Shown here: in pieces, positions 31,362 through 41,105 of the stretch
How the letters are laid out: every line of letters starts with the position of its first letter
Position numbering within the stretch: the first letter of the stretch is position 1
DNA from: Penium margaritaceum
Lineage: Eukaryota; Streptophyta; Zygnematophyceae; Desmidiales; Peniaceae
Direction of reading: 5' to 3'
Length of the DNA: 47,555 nucleotides
NCBI GenBank assembly: GCA_023375785.1
Contig: SZWC01008679.1
Location: forward strand, 62,021 to 109,575
Translations under genes and position numbers: made by a program
The notes under the pieces: model-generated
Seen by the model: the letters and a program-made list of their open reading frames with translations, nothing else
The model's database searches: none
What the model was told of the DNA's origin: nothing

Positions 31362-32530
31362 AGCTACATCAGCAGTAACGACGTGGGCGTGATGGACTCC
31401 CCAAAGACGGGAGAGTGGTTCCAGCTCCTTGATTACGAGAAGGAGCCGGCGGACGCCAAAGTTCAGGATGCGGAATCAGAGCGCAAAGATGCACCAGCGG
31501 TGGCAGCCGATGCAGAGGATTCCGATGACGATCAAGCTGATGAGGAGATCCACCGGAAGGATCCGGCGAATGAGGCACCGAGGGTGCCAAGGCGCGCACT
31601 CCCGACAGAGTGTGCATTGGGCGTTGGTGGAAAATCCACTGGACGCGCCGGTCGTTCGGGCGATGTTTCGCCAGAGCGAGAGAGATCCTTGGGCAGCCGA
31701 CCGGTCGATGATTCACCAGAGCGTGCTGAGTCGGAGGGATCGCAGCAGAGTGACGATGCGCCACCAAAAACACCGCGCCGCATCGGGAGGCAGCGAAAAG
31801 CGGGGAAGCGCTTCGAGGCAAGCACCGGTCGATGGATTGGCATGACGCGGTGCATGCTGGCTGCATCAACGGAGCCGACTACAGTGCAAGAGGCGCTTGC
31901 ACGGCCCGAAGGGGGTCAATGGGACGCAGCCATAAAATCGAAGCTGGCGTCCATCACAGAAAGTGATACGTGGGAGCTGGTTGACAGGCCGAAAGATGCC
32001 AAGGTCATCGGCTCAAAGTGGGTCTATAAGACCAAGTTCACAAAGGAAGGTGTGGTTGACAAATACAAGGCGCGACTGGTGGTGAAGGGTTACGCACAGC
32101 GTAAGGGGGAGCACTACGATGAGACGTTTGCTCCCGTCGCCAAGTTCACAAGCATCCGGGCGATCCTTGCGGTGGCGGTCGCGAAGGACATGGAGCTCCA
32201 CCAAATGGGCGTAAAGACAGCCTTCCTCAACGGCATCATAGACAAAGAGATACATGGAGGTGCGAGAGGGGGTGGAGGCACCGGAGGGCAAGGTGTGTAA
32301 GCTGCGGAAGTCCTTGTACGGGCTAAAACAATTACCCAGATGCTGGTACCAATAGATGGACAGCTTCATGGCACAACTCGGCTGCAAGCGCTGTGAGGCG
32401 GATCACAGCGTGTACGTGCGACGCGACAAACAGCTCCATCAGATCGTTGCTCTCTACATGGACAACCTGATTGTGTGCGCGACGGATTTACCGAGCCTAC
32501 AGCAGCTGTAAGAGCAGCTGAGCAGCAGAT
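31362..32530 (+). pseudogene. Copia E linker and reverse transcriptase
   Basis: An acidic linker with repeated SPER/DDSPERAESEGS text (about 31440-31790) precedes RT: WDAAIKSKLASITESDTWEL, VIGSKWVYKTKFTKEGVVDK, KARLVVKGYAQRKGEHYDET, FAPVAKFTSIRAILAVAVAK and HQMGVKTAFLNGIIDKEI (first catalytic Asp position changed to Lys in GVKTAFL, family DVKTAFL). A one-base frameshift at about 32250 leads to REGVEAPEGKVCKLRKSLYG. The catalytic YVDD reads YMDN (32455-32466), the second Asp being Asn. Stops at 32354 (TAG) and about 32509 (TAA). Confidence 0.9.
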
Positions 32531-33465
32531 TCCAGATGTCGGACATGGGGGAGCTGGAGTAATACCTCGAGGTGAGCATTACGTGGAAACGGAGGGCGCG
32601 CACACTTGAGCTGGGACAGGCCAAATACGTGGCCGAGGTGCTGAAGCGGTACGGCATGGAGGACTGCAAACCAGTTGGCAGTCCAGTCTCCACGACCTGT
32701 TAACTGAGTGCGGCAATGGCGCCGCAAACAAAAGAAGAGCGGGAGGATATGAGAGGGGTGCCCTACCAATCGGCGATGGGCAGCCTCATGTACGCCATGG
32801 TGGCGACTCGACCAGACCTGGCCTACGCGGTGGGCCAAGTAAGTAGGTACGTGGCCAATCCAAGGCCACTACACTGGCAGGCGGTCAAGCGCATCCTCCG
32901 CTACATGAATGCGACGCGGCATGCGCACTTGAGGTTCGACGGCAAGGGGCGGGCAGACCCCTTGCGTCTGGTCTGCTATGCGGACGCAGACTACGCTGGT
33001 GATGTGGACAAGCGGAAGTCCACATCTGGCTATGTGTTCTTCCACGCTGGTGCAGCAGTCTTGTGGTGCAGCGGAAAGCAAGACTGTGTCGCCACCTCCA
33101 CAGTGGAAGCAGAGTACATCACTCTGGCCAAGGCGCTCAAGGAGGCGGTGTGGTTCCGCAGGTTGCTGGGGGAGCTGGGCGTGCCACAGTAGGAGTCTAC
33201 GGTGGTACAAGAGGACAACACCGGCACAATCTCGCTGACCAACAACCCGACGCAACACAGGAGGACAAAGCACATCGACGTGCGTTACCACTACGCACGG
33301 GACATGGTTGAAAAGGGGCAGGTGGTGCTGCAGCATTGCAGCACGCACAACATGCTTGCGGATTGCTTGACCAAAGCGCAACCCGTCGACCGGCACGCAT
33401 TGAGCGTGGCCGGGCTTGGGATGGCCAGCTATGATGGGCTGAAGGGCGCAGCGGAAGATGAGTGA
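32531..33465 (+). pseudogene. Copia E RNase H
   Basis: After MGELE-stop-YLEVSIT (TAA near 32562) and a TAA at 32701, the frame from 32716 encodes YQSAMGSLMYAMVATRPDLA, the standard RT-RNase H junction, then LVCYADADYAGDVDKRKSTS (first catalytic Asp) and VATSTVEAEYITLAKALKEA (Glu), stop TAG at 33190. It continues with VVQEDNTGTISLTNNPTQHR (catalytic Asp), RTKHIDVRYHYARD and LADCLTKAQP, the usual copia end. The final stop is at 33463. RNase H would remove the RNA template. Confidence 0.9.
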
Positions 33466-33566
33466 GAGCAAGCAGGAGCAGCGGGCATGGCAGGTGCAAG
33501 GGGGAGAATGTTGAAGATTTGCCCCTCTGCATGCCCAAGTGCGGCGCCGGGAGGCGCCGACGAGCC
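33443..33566. repeat. First copy of a 124-bp duplication at the 100-N gap
   Basis: Covers the RNase H end, the polypurine tract and the first 58 bases of the 3' LTR. The same 124 bases reappear at 33667-33790, so the gap is spurious. Confidence 0.9.
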
Positions 33567-33666
33567 NNNNNNNNNNNNNNNNNNNNNNNNNNNNNNNNNN
33601 NNNNNNNNNNNNNNNNNNNNNNNNNNNNNNNNNNNNNNNNNNNNNNNNNNNNNNNNNNNNNNNNNN
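33567..33666. other. Assembly gap, 100 N
   Basis: A round 100-N placeholder between identical 124-bp flanks, so true missing sequence is probably zero or negative. Confidence 0.95.
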
Positions 33667-33790
33667 AGGGCGCAGCGGAAGATGAGTGAGAGCAAGCAGG
33701 AGCAGCGGGCATGGCAGGTGCAAGGGGGAGAATGTTGAAGATTTGCCCCTCTGCATGCCCAAGTGCGGCGCCGGGAGGCGCCGACGAGCC
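33667..33790. repeat. Second copy of the 124-bp duplication after the gap
   Basis: Partner of 33443-33566; continues directly into the 3' LTR. Confidence 0.9.
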
Positions 33791-34716
33791 ACCAGAGAGA
33801 GAAAACTCCATGTCGACGGTTCTGGAGACTCGAGGATTGCTTGGATCCTGAAATCGAGGATTGCCCCTAAAAGTTGACGAGTTGCTGAATCCGGTGGAAG
33901 TTGTTTCATTGGAATTGGACTAGTAACGAGGGAGATATGGGCTTCCAAAGTTGGGGTGTGCGCGGCGGTTCTGGGAGCCGGCCGCCGTTCGACTTCCGGT
34001 GAATAATTGACCGGAGTGAGTAACAAAATGCCACCTTGGGATTTTGCTCCGGAAGATCTGTCGAGGCGTCCGGTGGATGATCCGCCGGATTTCAGGAGTA
34101 CAGTTTGTTACTGAGGGACTTAGCCAAAATCCTGGCTCAGAGTCCGGAACTCAGTAGTACAGTTTATTACTCGGGGACAGTCAAAATTCAAATTGCAGGT
34201 CCGCGAACAGGCTTGGACCCACATCCATCCCCATCACCTAACTCGATGTTTAACTCATCGAAACAGACCACAAAGGTGCAAGGGGCGCCGCCACTACGCG
34301 TAGGGACATGTGCGCCTCCGGAATGGCGTTTTGATGGGTCGTTGATGTGTGAAGGCGCCTCGGCGGGCGACGTGGTGCGCGACGCCGAGTGAGCGGCTGG
34401 TTTGGGGTGCTGCGCTTTGACTGACGTAGCGGGAGCTACGGTTATCTGAATCGCACATGGTTTGGTGCGTTGGAGAGCTCATGACTAGCCCTACAAGTGT
34501 TCAGACCATGTCCATGCTAGAAAACTAATGCAAAATCGTGTTATTCCCTTCGCAAAAGTGACTATCTGGCATTTGTCTTCAACTGCCAGAAACATAGTGT
34601 GAGGCGACCAGAAAGCTCACGCTTAGACTCAGAACCTGCACAAAACATAGCCGTGAGCATACAAGACCCGTCGGGCCACGTTGGAACTGCCTCCACCCGG
34701 GGGCCTTTTTCTTACA
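33733..34716 (+). repeat. 3' LTR of copia E
   Basis: 984 bp, TGTTGAAGATT...CTTACA, preceded by the polypurine tract and followed by the target copy ATATC (34717-34721). Same length as the 5' LTR. Confidence 0.92.
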
Positions 34717-36355
34717 ATATCGACCAGGACGCATCAATGTGACCAATCCACTAAGCCGACAGCCTGTGGAAGCTAAAGCAACCACGGAGGTCAGTGGGTG
34801 ATTTATGGCCATTGCAATAGCAATAGTACAATCACCAGATCCCCCTACACCTCTGCGGCAACCACCACGAGAGATTTTGCATTACAATGATTTTGTAAAC
34901 AGGATCCGGATGGGATACTGTGTGGATTCTTGGTTTCAAGAGTCTCGAAATCTGGACAAGTACGGCTTGGTGGAGGCCGCAAGAATCTTCTGGCACGGAG
35001 AACAAGTTGTTGTGCCAAACTCGGGAGACCTTCGAGCAAAAGTTATCTCCTAGTTGCACGACCCGCCGGTCGCAAGTCATGTGCGACCCCGAAAGACCGG
35101 ATACGCACTCTCAGACCACTATTGGTGGCCAGGTTGGAGTGTCGATGTCTGTAAGTATTGCATGACATGCGACCCATGTCTTCGGAATAAGGCTAGTAAC
35201 AAGAAGCCTGCTGGACTCCTCCAACAGCTTCCCATTCTTGGGACTCCATAGGAGTGCGTCAGCATGGACTTCATTACTGGTCTTCCGGACACGGCTCGTG
35301 GCCACGATGCAATACTAGTGGTTGTGGATCTTTTGACGAAGGTGACACACTTCATTCCTACAACCACTGGCATGAACGTAGAGGAGGCCGCTCGTCTCTT
35401 CTTTGAGGGTGTCGTAAAGTACCACGGCTTGCCGTTGCGTTTTATCTCCGATCGAGATCGAAAATTTGCTAGTAAGTTCTAGCAAAAGATGCACAAGTAC
35501 TTCGGCAGTGAGTCACAAATGTCGACTTCATTTCACCCTCAAACTGACGGACAAACAGAGCACATGAATCGCACTCTGGAGCAGATGCTCCGCATGTACG
35601 TGGACCCTGTCATGCATGATTGGGATGAATTCCTAGCACCGGCAGAGTTTGTGGTGAGCAACTCGGTGAACGAGTCCACACAGTTCACATCGTTCGTGTT
35701 GAACAGTGGTCGGCATCCAGTGGTACGCTCTTCATTGGTGAAGAGTGGGAGCACAGAAGGGCAAGTTCCTTCCGCTCAAGCCTTTGCGGAGCGCATCGAC
35801 TCCTTGTTATGGGAGGCGAAGGGTCACCTTCAAGCAGCTTGGCAGCGACAAAAGACATGTACCAACAAAGGTCGCCGGGAGGTCTCGTTTGACATCGGTG
35901 ACAGAGTGCTGCTTAGCACTAAAAACCTTCGGCTGAAGTCGCCAGGGGCAAGAAAACTTCTACCAAAGTGGATTGGACCGTTTCCCATTGTGGCACGCAT
36001 CGGGCCAGTGGCATACCGATTGTTACTTCCACCGAGTATGAAAACACATGACGTTTTTCATGTGAGCCTGCTGGCTCCATACACGGCAGATGGAACCGTT
36101 CAGCCACCGCCAACAGTCCTTGCTGCTGACGGCCAATACGAGGTCCTTTGCCTACTCCAGCACCGAGAGCGCACTCTTTTGTCGCGTGTTGTTAGGGAGT
36201 ACCTCGTTCATTGGGCCGGTTGTGGACCTGAACATAATTCATGGGAGCCCCAATCTCGGTTGCCCACAGGGGTGGTCAACGAGTACTGGAGCAAGCTTGC
36301 AGCTCGCAGTGATCGACGCATGGCAGGAGGTACCACCAGAACGCGGAAAAAGTGA
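34717..36355 (+). pseudogene. Ty3 D RNase H end, integrase and C-terminal tail
   Basis: Resumes the frame broken at 27814: RPGRINVTNPLSR closes RNase H. Then come the HHCC zinc region (LHDPPVASHVRPRKTGYALS, CKYCMTCDPC near 35154), core SMDFITGLPDTARGHDAILV (first Asp), PLRFISDRDRKF (second Asp), HPQTDGQTEHMNRTLEQMLR (Glu), and the tail KLLPKWIGPFPIVARIGPVA. It ends with YLVHWAGCGPEHNSWEPQSR, a chromodomain-like Trp-Glu-Pro signature. Stops: TAG at 35051, 35249 (family has Trp: PWE before the core) and 35480 (family Trp/Phe). The last frame ends at 36355. The DDE residues are intact. Confidence 0.9.
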
Positions 36356-36627
36356 ACAACATTCCCATAGGGCAGCATTCATGGACAGTGACCATAGGAA
36401 GTTCGGGCATCCCAACATGGTTGTGGCGAGAACGCTCCAGCCTAAAGGGGGGAGGCCGCTAGCCGTGCTGACCTACAAGTTGCAACTTAGGTCTAAGTAC
36501 CATGCACGTGTCCATGTCTAGCTAGTGATTGAAATTATTAATTCTATTTCACAATGTTGATGACTCACTAACTGACAATCCTACTGTTGTTCATGAACCA
36601 GGACGGTTCATCATAAGTGGGGAGGAA
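36356..36627 (+). other. 3' untranslated region of Ty3 D, ending in the polypurine tract
   Basis: About 270 bases without coding signal. The last bases AAGTGGGGAGGAA (36615-36627) are the polypurine tract that primes plus-strand synthesis, directly before the 3' LTR. Confidence 0.75.
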
Positions 36628-37334
36628 TGTAAAAGGAGGGCCGGTTCGGCCCTCCCTCCTCGCTGAAGCGAGGGGTGGTTGCGCACCACCCCTTGCGTCA
36701 GCGAGGGCTGGCCGGCGGCCAGCACTTCGCAGGCCGCCGGCCAGCTCGCTGCTGGCCGGCTAGACGGCCGCTGGATGGCCAAGCGACCGGCCGGCCACCG
36801 GCCGGCCAGCCGCCAGCCGCCGATCGCGGCCTCAGCCCGATCGGCACCTAAGAGGCCACGAGGGCCTCAAGGGTGAGGCCTCGTGGCTTCGTACCCTCGC
36901 CCTCCCCCACCCTCCTTGCAAAACAATCAAGTGAGGATGCGGGATAGGGGGAGCGAGGGTGAGGTCGAGAGAGTTGGCGCGAAGTTGCCAGCGTGCCTCG
37001 CACGCGAAGATTTTGTGCCAGAACGGCAAAACGTAAATGGAAATTCGTTCGCGATGAACTTTGACATAATAAACAAAATAAACAAAATAACTCGTGCGAA
37101 CACACGAGTTAAAGGTAAAAACCCCCGGTTTGGGTCCCAACACCGGGGATTTGGTTAAAAATGGAAATGGGCCTCCGGAGACTCAAGATATTCGAGTCTC
37201 CCTGCTCTGGGTCGTTGATGACGATTGCCCCTCAGTCCTGCGAAGGGGGTAAACCCCTGACGCGGGCTGAGAACGCCATTCTGCGAACTCCGACGACGAC
37301 TTCAGAGCAGGAGCTGGAGACTCAGTCCGTTACA
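36628..37334 (+). repeat. 3' LTR of Ty3 element D
   Basis: 707 bp, TGTAAAAGGAGGG...GTTACA. It keeps the three leading hairpins of the 5' LTR with small changes. A TAAACAAAATAAACAAAATAA stretch is expanded here (37067 onward) relative to the 5' LTR. Followed by the target copy CCTGC. Confidence 0.9.
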
Positions 37335-38160
37335 CCTGCTTCAACTACGGAAAATTAGGATACATCATTTGCAACTTTCAAAGCAAGCAACAGTTCAAAG
37401 AGGGGAGGAAGTAGCAAAAAAATGAGTAAGAAAACAGCAAAGGGCATGAGACAAAGGTGTGACTTTGGCCCGTAAGAAGCAATCTGCACCGAACGATTGC
37501 CCATCTAAATGGCTTATGACGTTGTGGAGGATCTCTCAGATTGCAAAGTACGATGAGGGGTACGAGGACGACCAACCGGTGATATTGCTATTACTACAAT
37601 CTCGAGGATGTAAAAAGTCACAGAAAATTACCGACACTATCGGATAGAGGAGCTTCTCACAGTTTTTTAAGCATTGACATGGTTTACAAGTTGGGTTTTA
37701 CGACCGAACGAAGGGTGTTTGAAGGAAAAACCATCCATAGGAGATTCTAAATACAGAGACTTCGAGAACCACTACGGCTACAAGTGGGAAATCTACATGA
37801 TGTAACTGTCTGGAGGTCCTATCCAATGAGTGACCACAAAATCATTCTCGGGCAAGATATCCTACACCAACACAATCCGCAGGTTGACTTGAACAACGGC
37901 AGTATCTATGTGGAAATCGACGCCAAGCGGTAACTTCCACATGTGGGATGGAAAGCAAAAGTACTAGAGGTAGAAGTAGCAGAGAAAGCCGTAGTAGCCA
38001 GAAAGTGATAACGTGTGCAGCTGATACTGCTCAACGTGGAAAAACACAGCATACGGCAAGGAGCTTGTGCGTGGCTCATACATCTCAAGCAAATAGAAGT
38101 GGTAGTAGCTGACTCATCACTCCCATCAGCCACATAAGCCTCATAGGCATCAACAAAGTT
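37335..38160 (+). pseudogene. Ty3 C zinc knuckle end and protease remnant
   Basis: Directly after the LTR the frame reads CFNYGKLGYIICNF, a zinc knuckle whose second Cys and His have become Tyr (each a single transition). From about 37668 SIDMVYKLGFTTERRVFEGK and later DHKIILGQDILHQHNPQVDL match the middle and end of Ty3 protease/RT-linker sequence (family pattern ILGxDWLxxxNP). The catalytic Asp-Ser-Gly region near 37640 is eroded. Several stops (37644, 37749, 37931). Confidence 0.65.
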
Positions 38161-38161
38161 C

Positions 38162-38900
38162 GTGGTGGTGTCCGAAGATTTTGCACCAATAAATCAAGAA
38201 TTTATGAGCGTCTTCCCCGACCAACTCCCAAAAACCCTACCATCTCAACGGGACATCGACCATCGCATCGAGCTGAAACCGGGAAGCCGACGCACAGTGC
38301 AATGGGCCTATCGGATGAGCGATCATGAACTGACCAAATTGCAAAAGCAGCTCAACAAGATGCTCCATCAGGGATTCATTTGCACATTCACATCACCATA
38401 CTCCACACCTGTATTGTTTGTGAAAAGGAAAACCGGCAAAATACAGATGTGCGTTGACTACCGGGCGTTGAACGATGCTACCATCAAGAATCGCTACCCT
38501 CTTTCCCGAGCCGTCAAACGCTTCAACCAACTCCGTGGGGCTCAAGCTTTCTCTAGAATCGACCTCCGTAGTGGTTATCACCACATTCATGTGGCAAACG
38601 CCGATATCAAGAAGATAGCGTTTTGGGCTCGCTATGGGAGTTTTGAGTTGACGGTACTGCCGTTCGGACTTAAAATTTCCCCGGCGACATTCATGGTGGC
38701 AATGAACGACATTTTTTCCCATTCCTTGACAATTTTGTCGTGGTATGCTTTGACGACATAGTGGTGTATAGCAGCACCCCAAAGGAGCACAATGGACATG
38801 TTCAAAAAGCTCTCAGAATATTACAAAGAGAGACATTTTGTGGAAAACCCTCAAAGAAAAAATTTGGTTGTTGTTTGATCGAGTTTTTGGATCACATCCT
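38162..38900 (+). pseudogene. Ty3 C reverse transcriptase
   Basis: FPDQLPKTLPSQRDIDHRIE, PYSTPVLFVKRKTGKIQMCV, DYRALNDATIKNRYPLSRAV and FSRIDLRSGYHHIHV (first catalytic Asp) are classic Ty3 RT motifs. The track is clean from 38162 to 38757, where a frameshift just before the catalytic motif moves on to CFDDIVVYSSTPKEH (CFDD at 38746-38757). Motifs after it are eroded. It is the same family as element B, which is more decayed. Confidence 0.88.
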
Positions 38901-39560
38901 CAACGGTTGACGGATCACCATGGACCCAAATAAAAGTGTTAGCAGTCACTGATTGGCTAATACCAACCAACGTTCAAGAACTTCAGTTTTTTTCTCGGCT
39001 TCTGCAATTACTACTGACTCTTTGTACGGAATTACGCCCGAGTGTCGGGGCCTCTTTCCAACCTCACTCGAAAGAAAATGAGTGGCGGTGGGGAGACAGC
39101 GATCAAGTAGCGTTCACCGCATTGCGGAATGCTCTAACCTTGGTGCCAGCCCTGCAATTAGCCGATCCAATTATCAACTTCGTCATGGCTACAGACGCCT
39201 CAGATCGAGCCATTGGCATAATCCTTCTACATGACCATGGCAACGGAGAGCAACCGGTTGTGTACATGTCTACAAATCTGCGCAGACCGGAACTCAACTA
39301 CGCCATACACAAGAAAGAGATGCTGGTGGTTGTACATGCATTTAAGACGTGGCGATGCTATCTCAAATACCGTCAATACATCGTGTGCACCGACCACTAT
39401 GCATTGAAATGCTTTCAAGACGCAGCCAACCTGAGTCAGAATCAAAACCAATGGATAGAGTTCCTTGAATCCGGGTCCGACTACGATATCGATTACCAGC
39501 CAGAAAAAACAACCCAGCAGACGCACACAGCCGTCGACCAGATCTGATGGCTGAGGCAAC
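38901..39560 (+). pseudogene. Ty3 C RNase H
   Basis: VTDWLIPTNVQELQFF marks the RT end. The RNase H domain follows: FVMATDASDRAIGIILLHDH (catalytic Asp), LRRPELNYAIHKKEMLVVVH (Glu), YIVCTDHYALKCFQ (Asp), then WIEFLESGSDYDIDYQPEK. The expected end (Pro-Ala-Asp-Ala-Leu-Ser) is mutated (TTQQTHTAVDQI, stop at 39545). The three catalytic residues persist. Confidence 0.88.
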
Positions 39561-40640
39561 ACCACTATTGCTGCAAGAAGATCGGTATCTCAAGTAGTTT
39601 TCACACAAGGCCTTGACCAGCACAGTGGATATGATAAAGAAAAATTCTGGTATGACACATCCTATTGGCAGCGAAGATTCACTCGCCAGGTTGTCGTTCC
39701 TCCGAACGATGGACTCCATTGCGTGCTGCTTGAGGAGTGCCACGATACTGGTCCAGGTGGAAATTTCGGAGAAGACAAGACGCTGAAGAAGCTAGAGAAG
39801 CACTCTTGGTGGGACAAGATGCAATCCGACATGGCCAACTTCTGCAAATCTTGCGACACGTGTCAGTGAAAAAAACCCATTGCAGACGGCCACCTGGACT
39901 TCTGCACCTGCTTCCCATTCCAATGGGAACGTGGACTGACATCTCTATGGACTTCATTACAGGACTACAACACACACCCAAGGGATATGAAGCAATCCTC
40001 ATGGTTGTCGACAGGTTCTCTAAAATGTCTCACTTTAATCCAAATACGACCACCGTCACCGCCGAGGGAACAACGCGGTTGTTTCTACACAACATTGTAG
40101 GTCTACACGGCGTGCCAAGAACCATCACTAGTGACAGGGACAGTGAATTTACCGACGCTAACCGGCGCAAACTGATGACTCGCTACGTCAGTCGGATCCT
40201 GCTTTCAATGGCATTTCACCCTCAAACCGGTGGCCAAACCGAGCGGACCAATCAGACGCTCGAATAAATTCGCTGAACATTATGCAAACCTCATGGGAAG
40301 GATTTGGCGCAAAAACTCCCAACTGTCGAAATCGCATATTGTTTGGCAATCTCCACTGCAACGTGTAGAACTCCGTTTGAAGTGGTGTATGGCAAACTTC
40401 CCCCTATACCAGCCGGACTACACAACTAGAGCAACATTCCCACGGTTGACGTCCAACGCCATGACTTCTCCACCATCTGGGATGAAAAACGGTGGACACT
40501 CACGGAGATGTAAGCAATGATGAAACGAGCAGCTGACCAACATTGTAGTGACCATGTTTTTGCCGCCGAGGACAAACTTCTTCTGAGCTTGATTAACATC
40601 AAACTTCAAGGAGCCGACTATTCAAAGCTCAAACCACGAT
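39561..40640 (+). pseudogene. Ty3 C integrase
   Basis: An eroded HHCC zinc region (CKSCDTC near 39850, in another frame), then TWTDISMDFITGLQHTPKGY (first Asp), AILMVVDRFSKMSHFNPNTT, RTITSDRDSEFTDANRRKLM (second Asp) and MAFHPQTGGQTERTNQTLE (Glu) with a TAA at 40265-40267. Later frames give TPFEVVYGKLPPIPAG, matching the usual linker. The DDE triad is intact. Confidence 0.85.
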
Positions 40641-41013
40641 GGTTGGGACCGTTATAGATTGAGCGCATACAAACCTCTGTGGTTGCACAACTCAAAGTCC
40701 CCGACACTATGCACGTTCATTCGATGTTTCACAAGTGTAGACTCAAGCACTACCGAGACCCCGGAGAGAACTTCCTCCGCAGGGATGTCCCTCCCCATCC
40801 TCCGTCCAATTGGACAAAGACACACAGAAAGTCATTCACGACATCCTCGTCCATCAACGTGAAAAAACAATTGAAGATCTTGTCAAGTGGCACGGCTACA
40901 ATGCCGCATCTGGAACCCTACGATAACGTTCGAGACGTTAATCTCTTCATCGACAGATATAGCCACCGTCACCTGGCCACATCTCTGCACGCCATGAGAC
41001 ATCGCGGCTAAAT
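40641..41013 (+). pseudogene. Ty3 C integrase C-terminus and chromodomain-like tail
   Basis: KLKPRWLGPL-type text just before a TAG at about 40656, VPDTMHVHSMFHKCRLKHYR (C-terminal integrase signature). A chromodomain-like segment with LVKWHGYNAASGT and EPYDNVRDVNLFIDRY (about 40870-40960) follows, after which the frame ends at 41011. Element B and element D have the corresponding Trp-Glu-Pro text. Chromodomains direct chromovirus integration to silent chromatin. Confidence 0.75.
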
Positions 41014-41028
41014 GGGGGGGGGGGGGGN
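41014..41028. repeat. 14-G tract and single N at the 3' end of element C
   Basis: ATGGGG... directly after the pol stop is where the polypurine tract should be; the following N (41028) is an assembly join. The 3' LTR expected here is missing. Confidence 0.8.
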
Positions 41029-41105
41029 TGAGTATTTCTTAAGAAGATGTGTGGAAGCTTCCTAACAACACAGCCAACAAAAATTGTCTTGCTGCTCTAA
41101 CATCA
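41029..41105 (-). repeat. LTR end, leader start and primer-site remnant (copia A family)
   Basis: On the minus strand, downstream of the LTR end at 41106, TGATGTTAGAGCAGCAAGAC (primer site plus leader start, as in element A at 8820-8845) runs for about 30 bases. It then changes into another LTR end, GGAAGCTTCCACACATCTTC. The order is LTR, primer site, leader, second LTR end. Confidence 0.6.

Larger units (their letters stand above)
27815..34716 (+). mobile_element. Copia element E, innermost layer, complete with both LTRs
   Basis: 6902 bp as assembled (including a 279-bp assembly duplication and a gap with 124-bp duplicated flanks). Two 984-bp LTRs and a perfect 5-bp target duplication ATATC at 27810-27814 and 34717-34721. 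Internal order gag, CCHC knuckle, protease, integrase, RT, RNase H gives Ty1/copia. Polypurine tract AAGGGGGAGAA at 33722-33732. Frames are broken by several TAG/TAA/TGA codons and frameshifts, and the RT active site is changed. It is a different copia family from element A. Confidence 0.93.
21891..37334 (+). mobile_element. Ty3 element D, middle layer, with both LTRs
   Basis: LTRs at 21891-22577 and 36628-37334, both TGTA...TACA. Target duplication CCTGT (21886-21890) and CCTGC (37335-37339), 4 of 5 matching. iMet-like primer site, leader, gag with CCHC knuckle, protease, RT, RNase H, then (after the inserted copia E) integrase and a C-terminal tail, then a polypurine tract. In the last 102 bp of the two LTRs I count 9 differences, so the insertion is old. 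Confidence 0.9.
20148..41013 (+). mobile_element. Ty3 element C, outermost layer, split by element D
   Basis: Left part 20148-21890 (5' LTR, primer site, gag up to the zinc knuckle). Right part 37335-41013 (rest of the knuckle, protease remnant, RT, RNase H, integrase, chromodomain tail). Together about 5.4 kb, the usual size without the 3' LTR. Codon phase before 21890 (0) and after 37337 (2) becomes continuous once 15449 bases (element D plus one 5-bp target copy) are subtracted. The 3' LTR is lost at the N after the G tract at 41014-41028. Confidence 0.85.

Noticed and set aside
32869..34026. 385-codon minus-strand ORF
   Set aside because: Runs through an N gap and duplicated flanks, antisense to copia RNase H and LTR.
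11211..36355. TAG as a reassigned sense codon (alternative genetic code, as in some ulvophyte algae)
   Set aside because: TAG replaces residues of more than one kind (Gln and Trp positions), TAA and TGA stops and frameshifts also occur, and active sites are mutated. Decay explains all of these.
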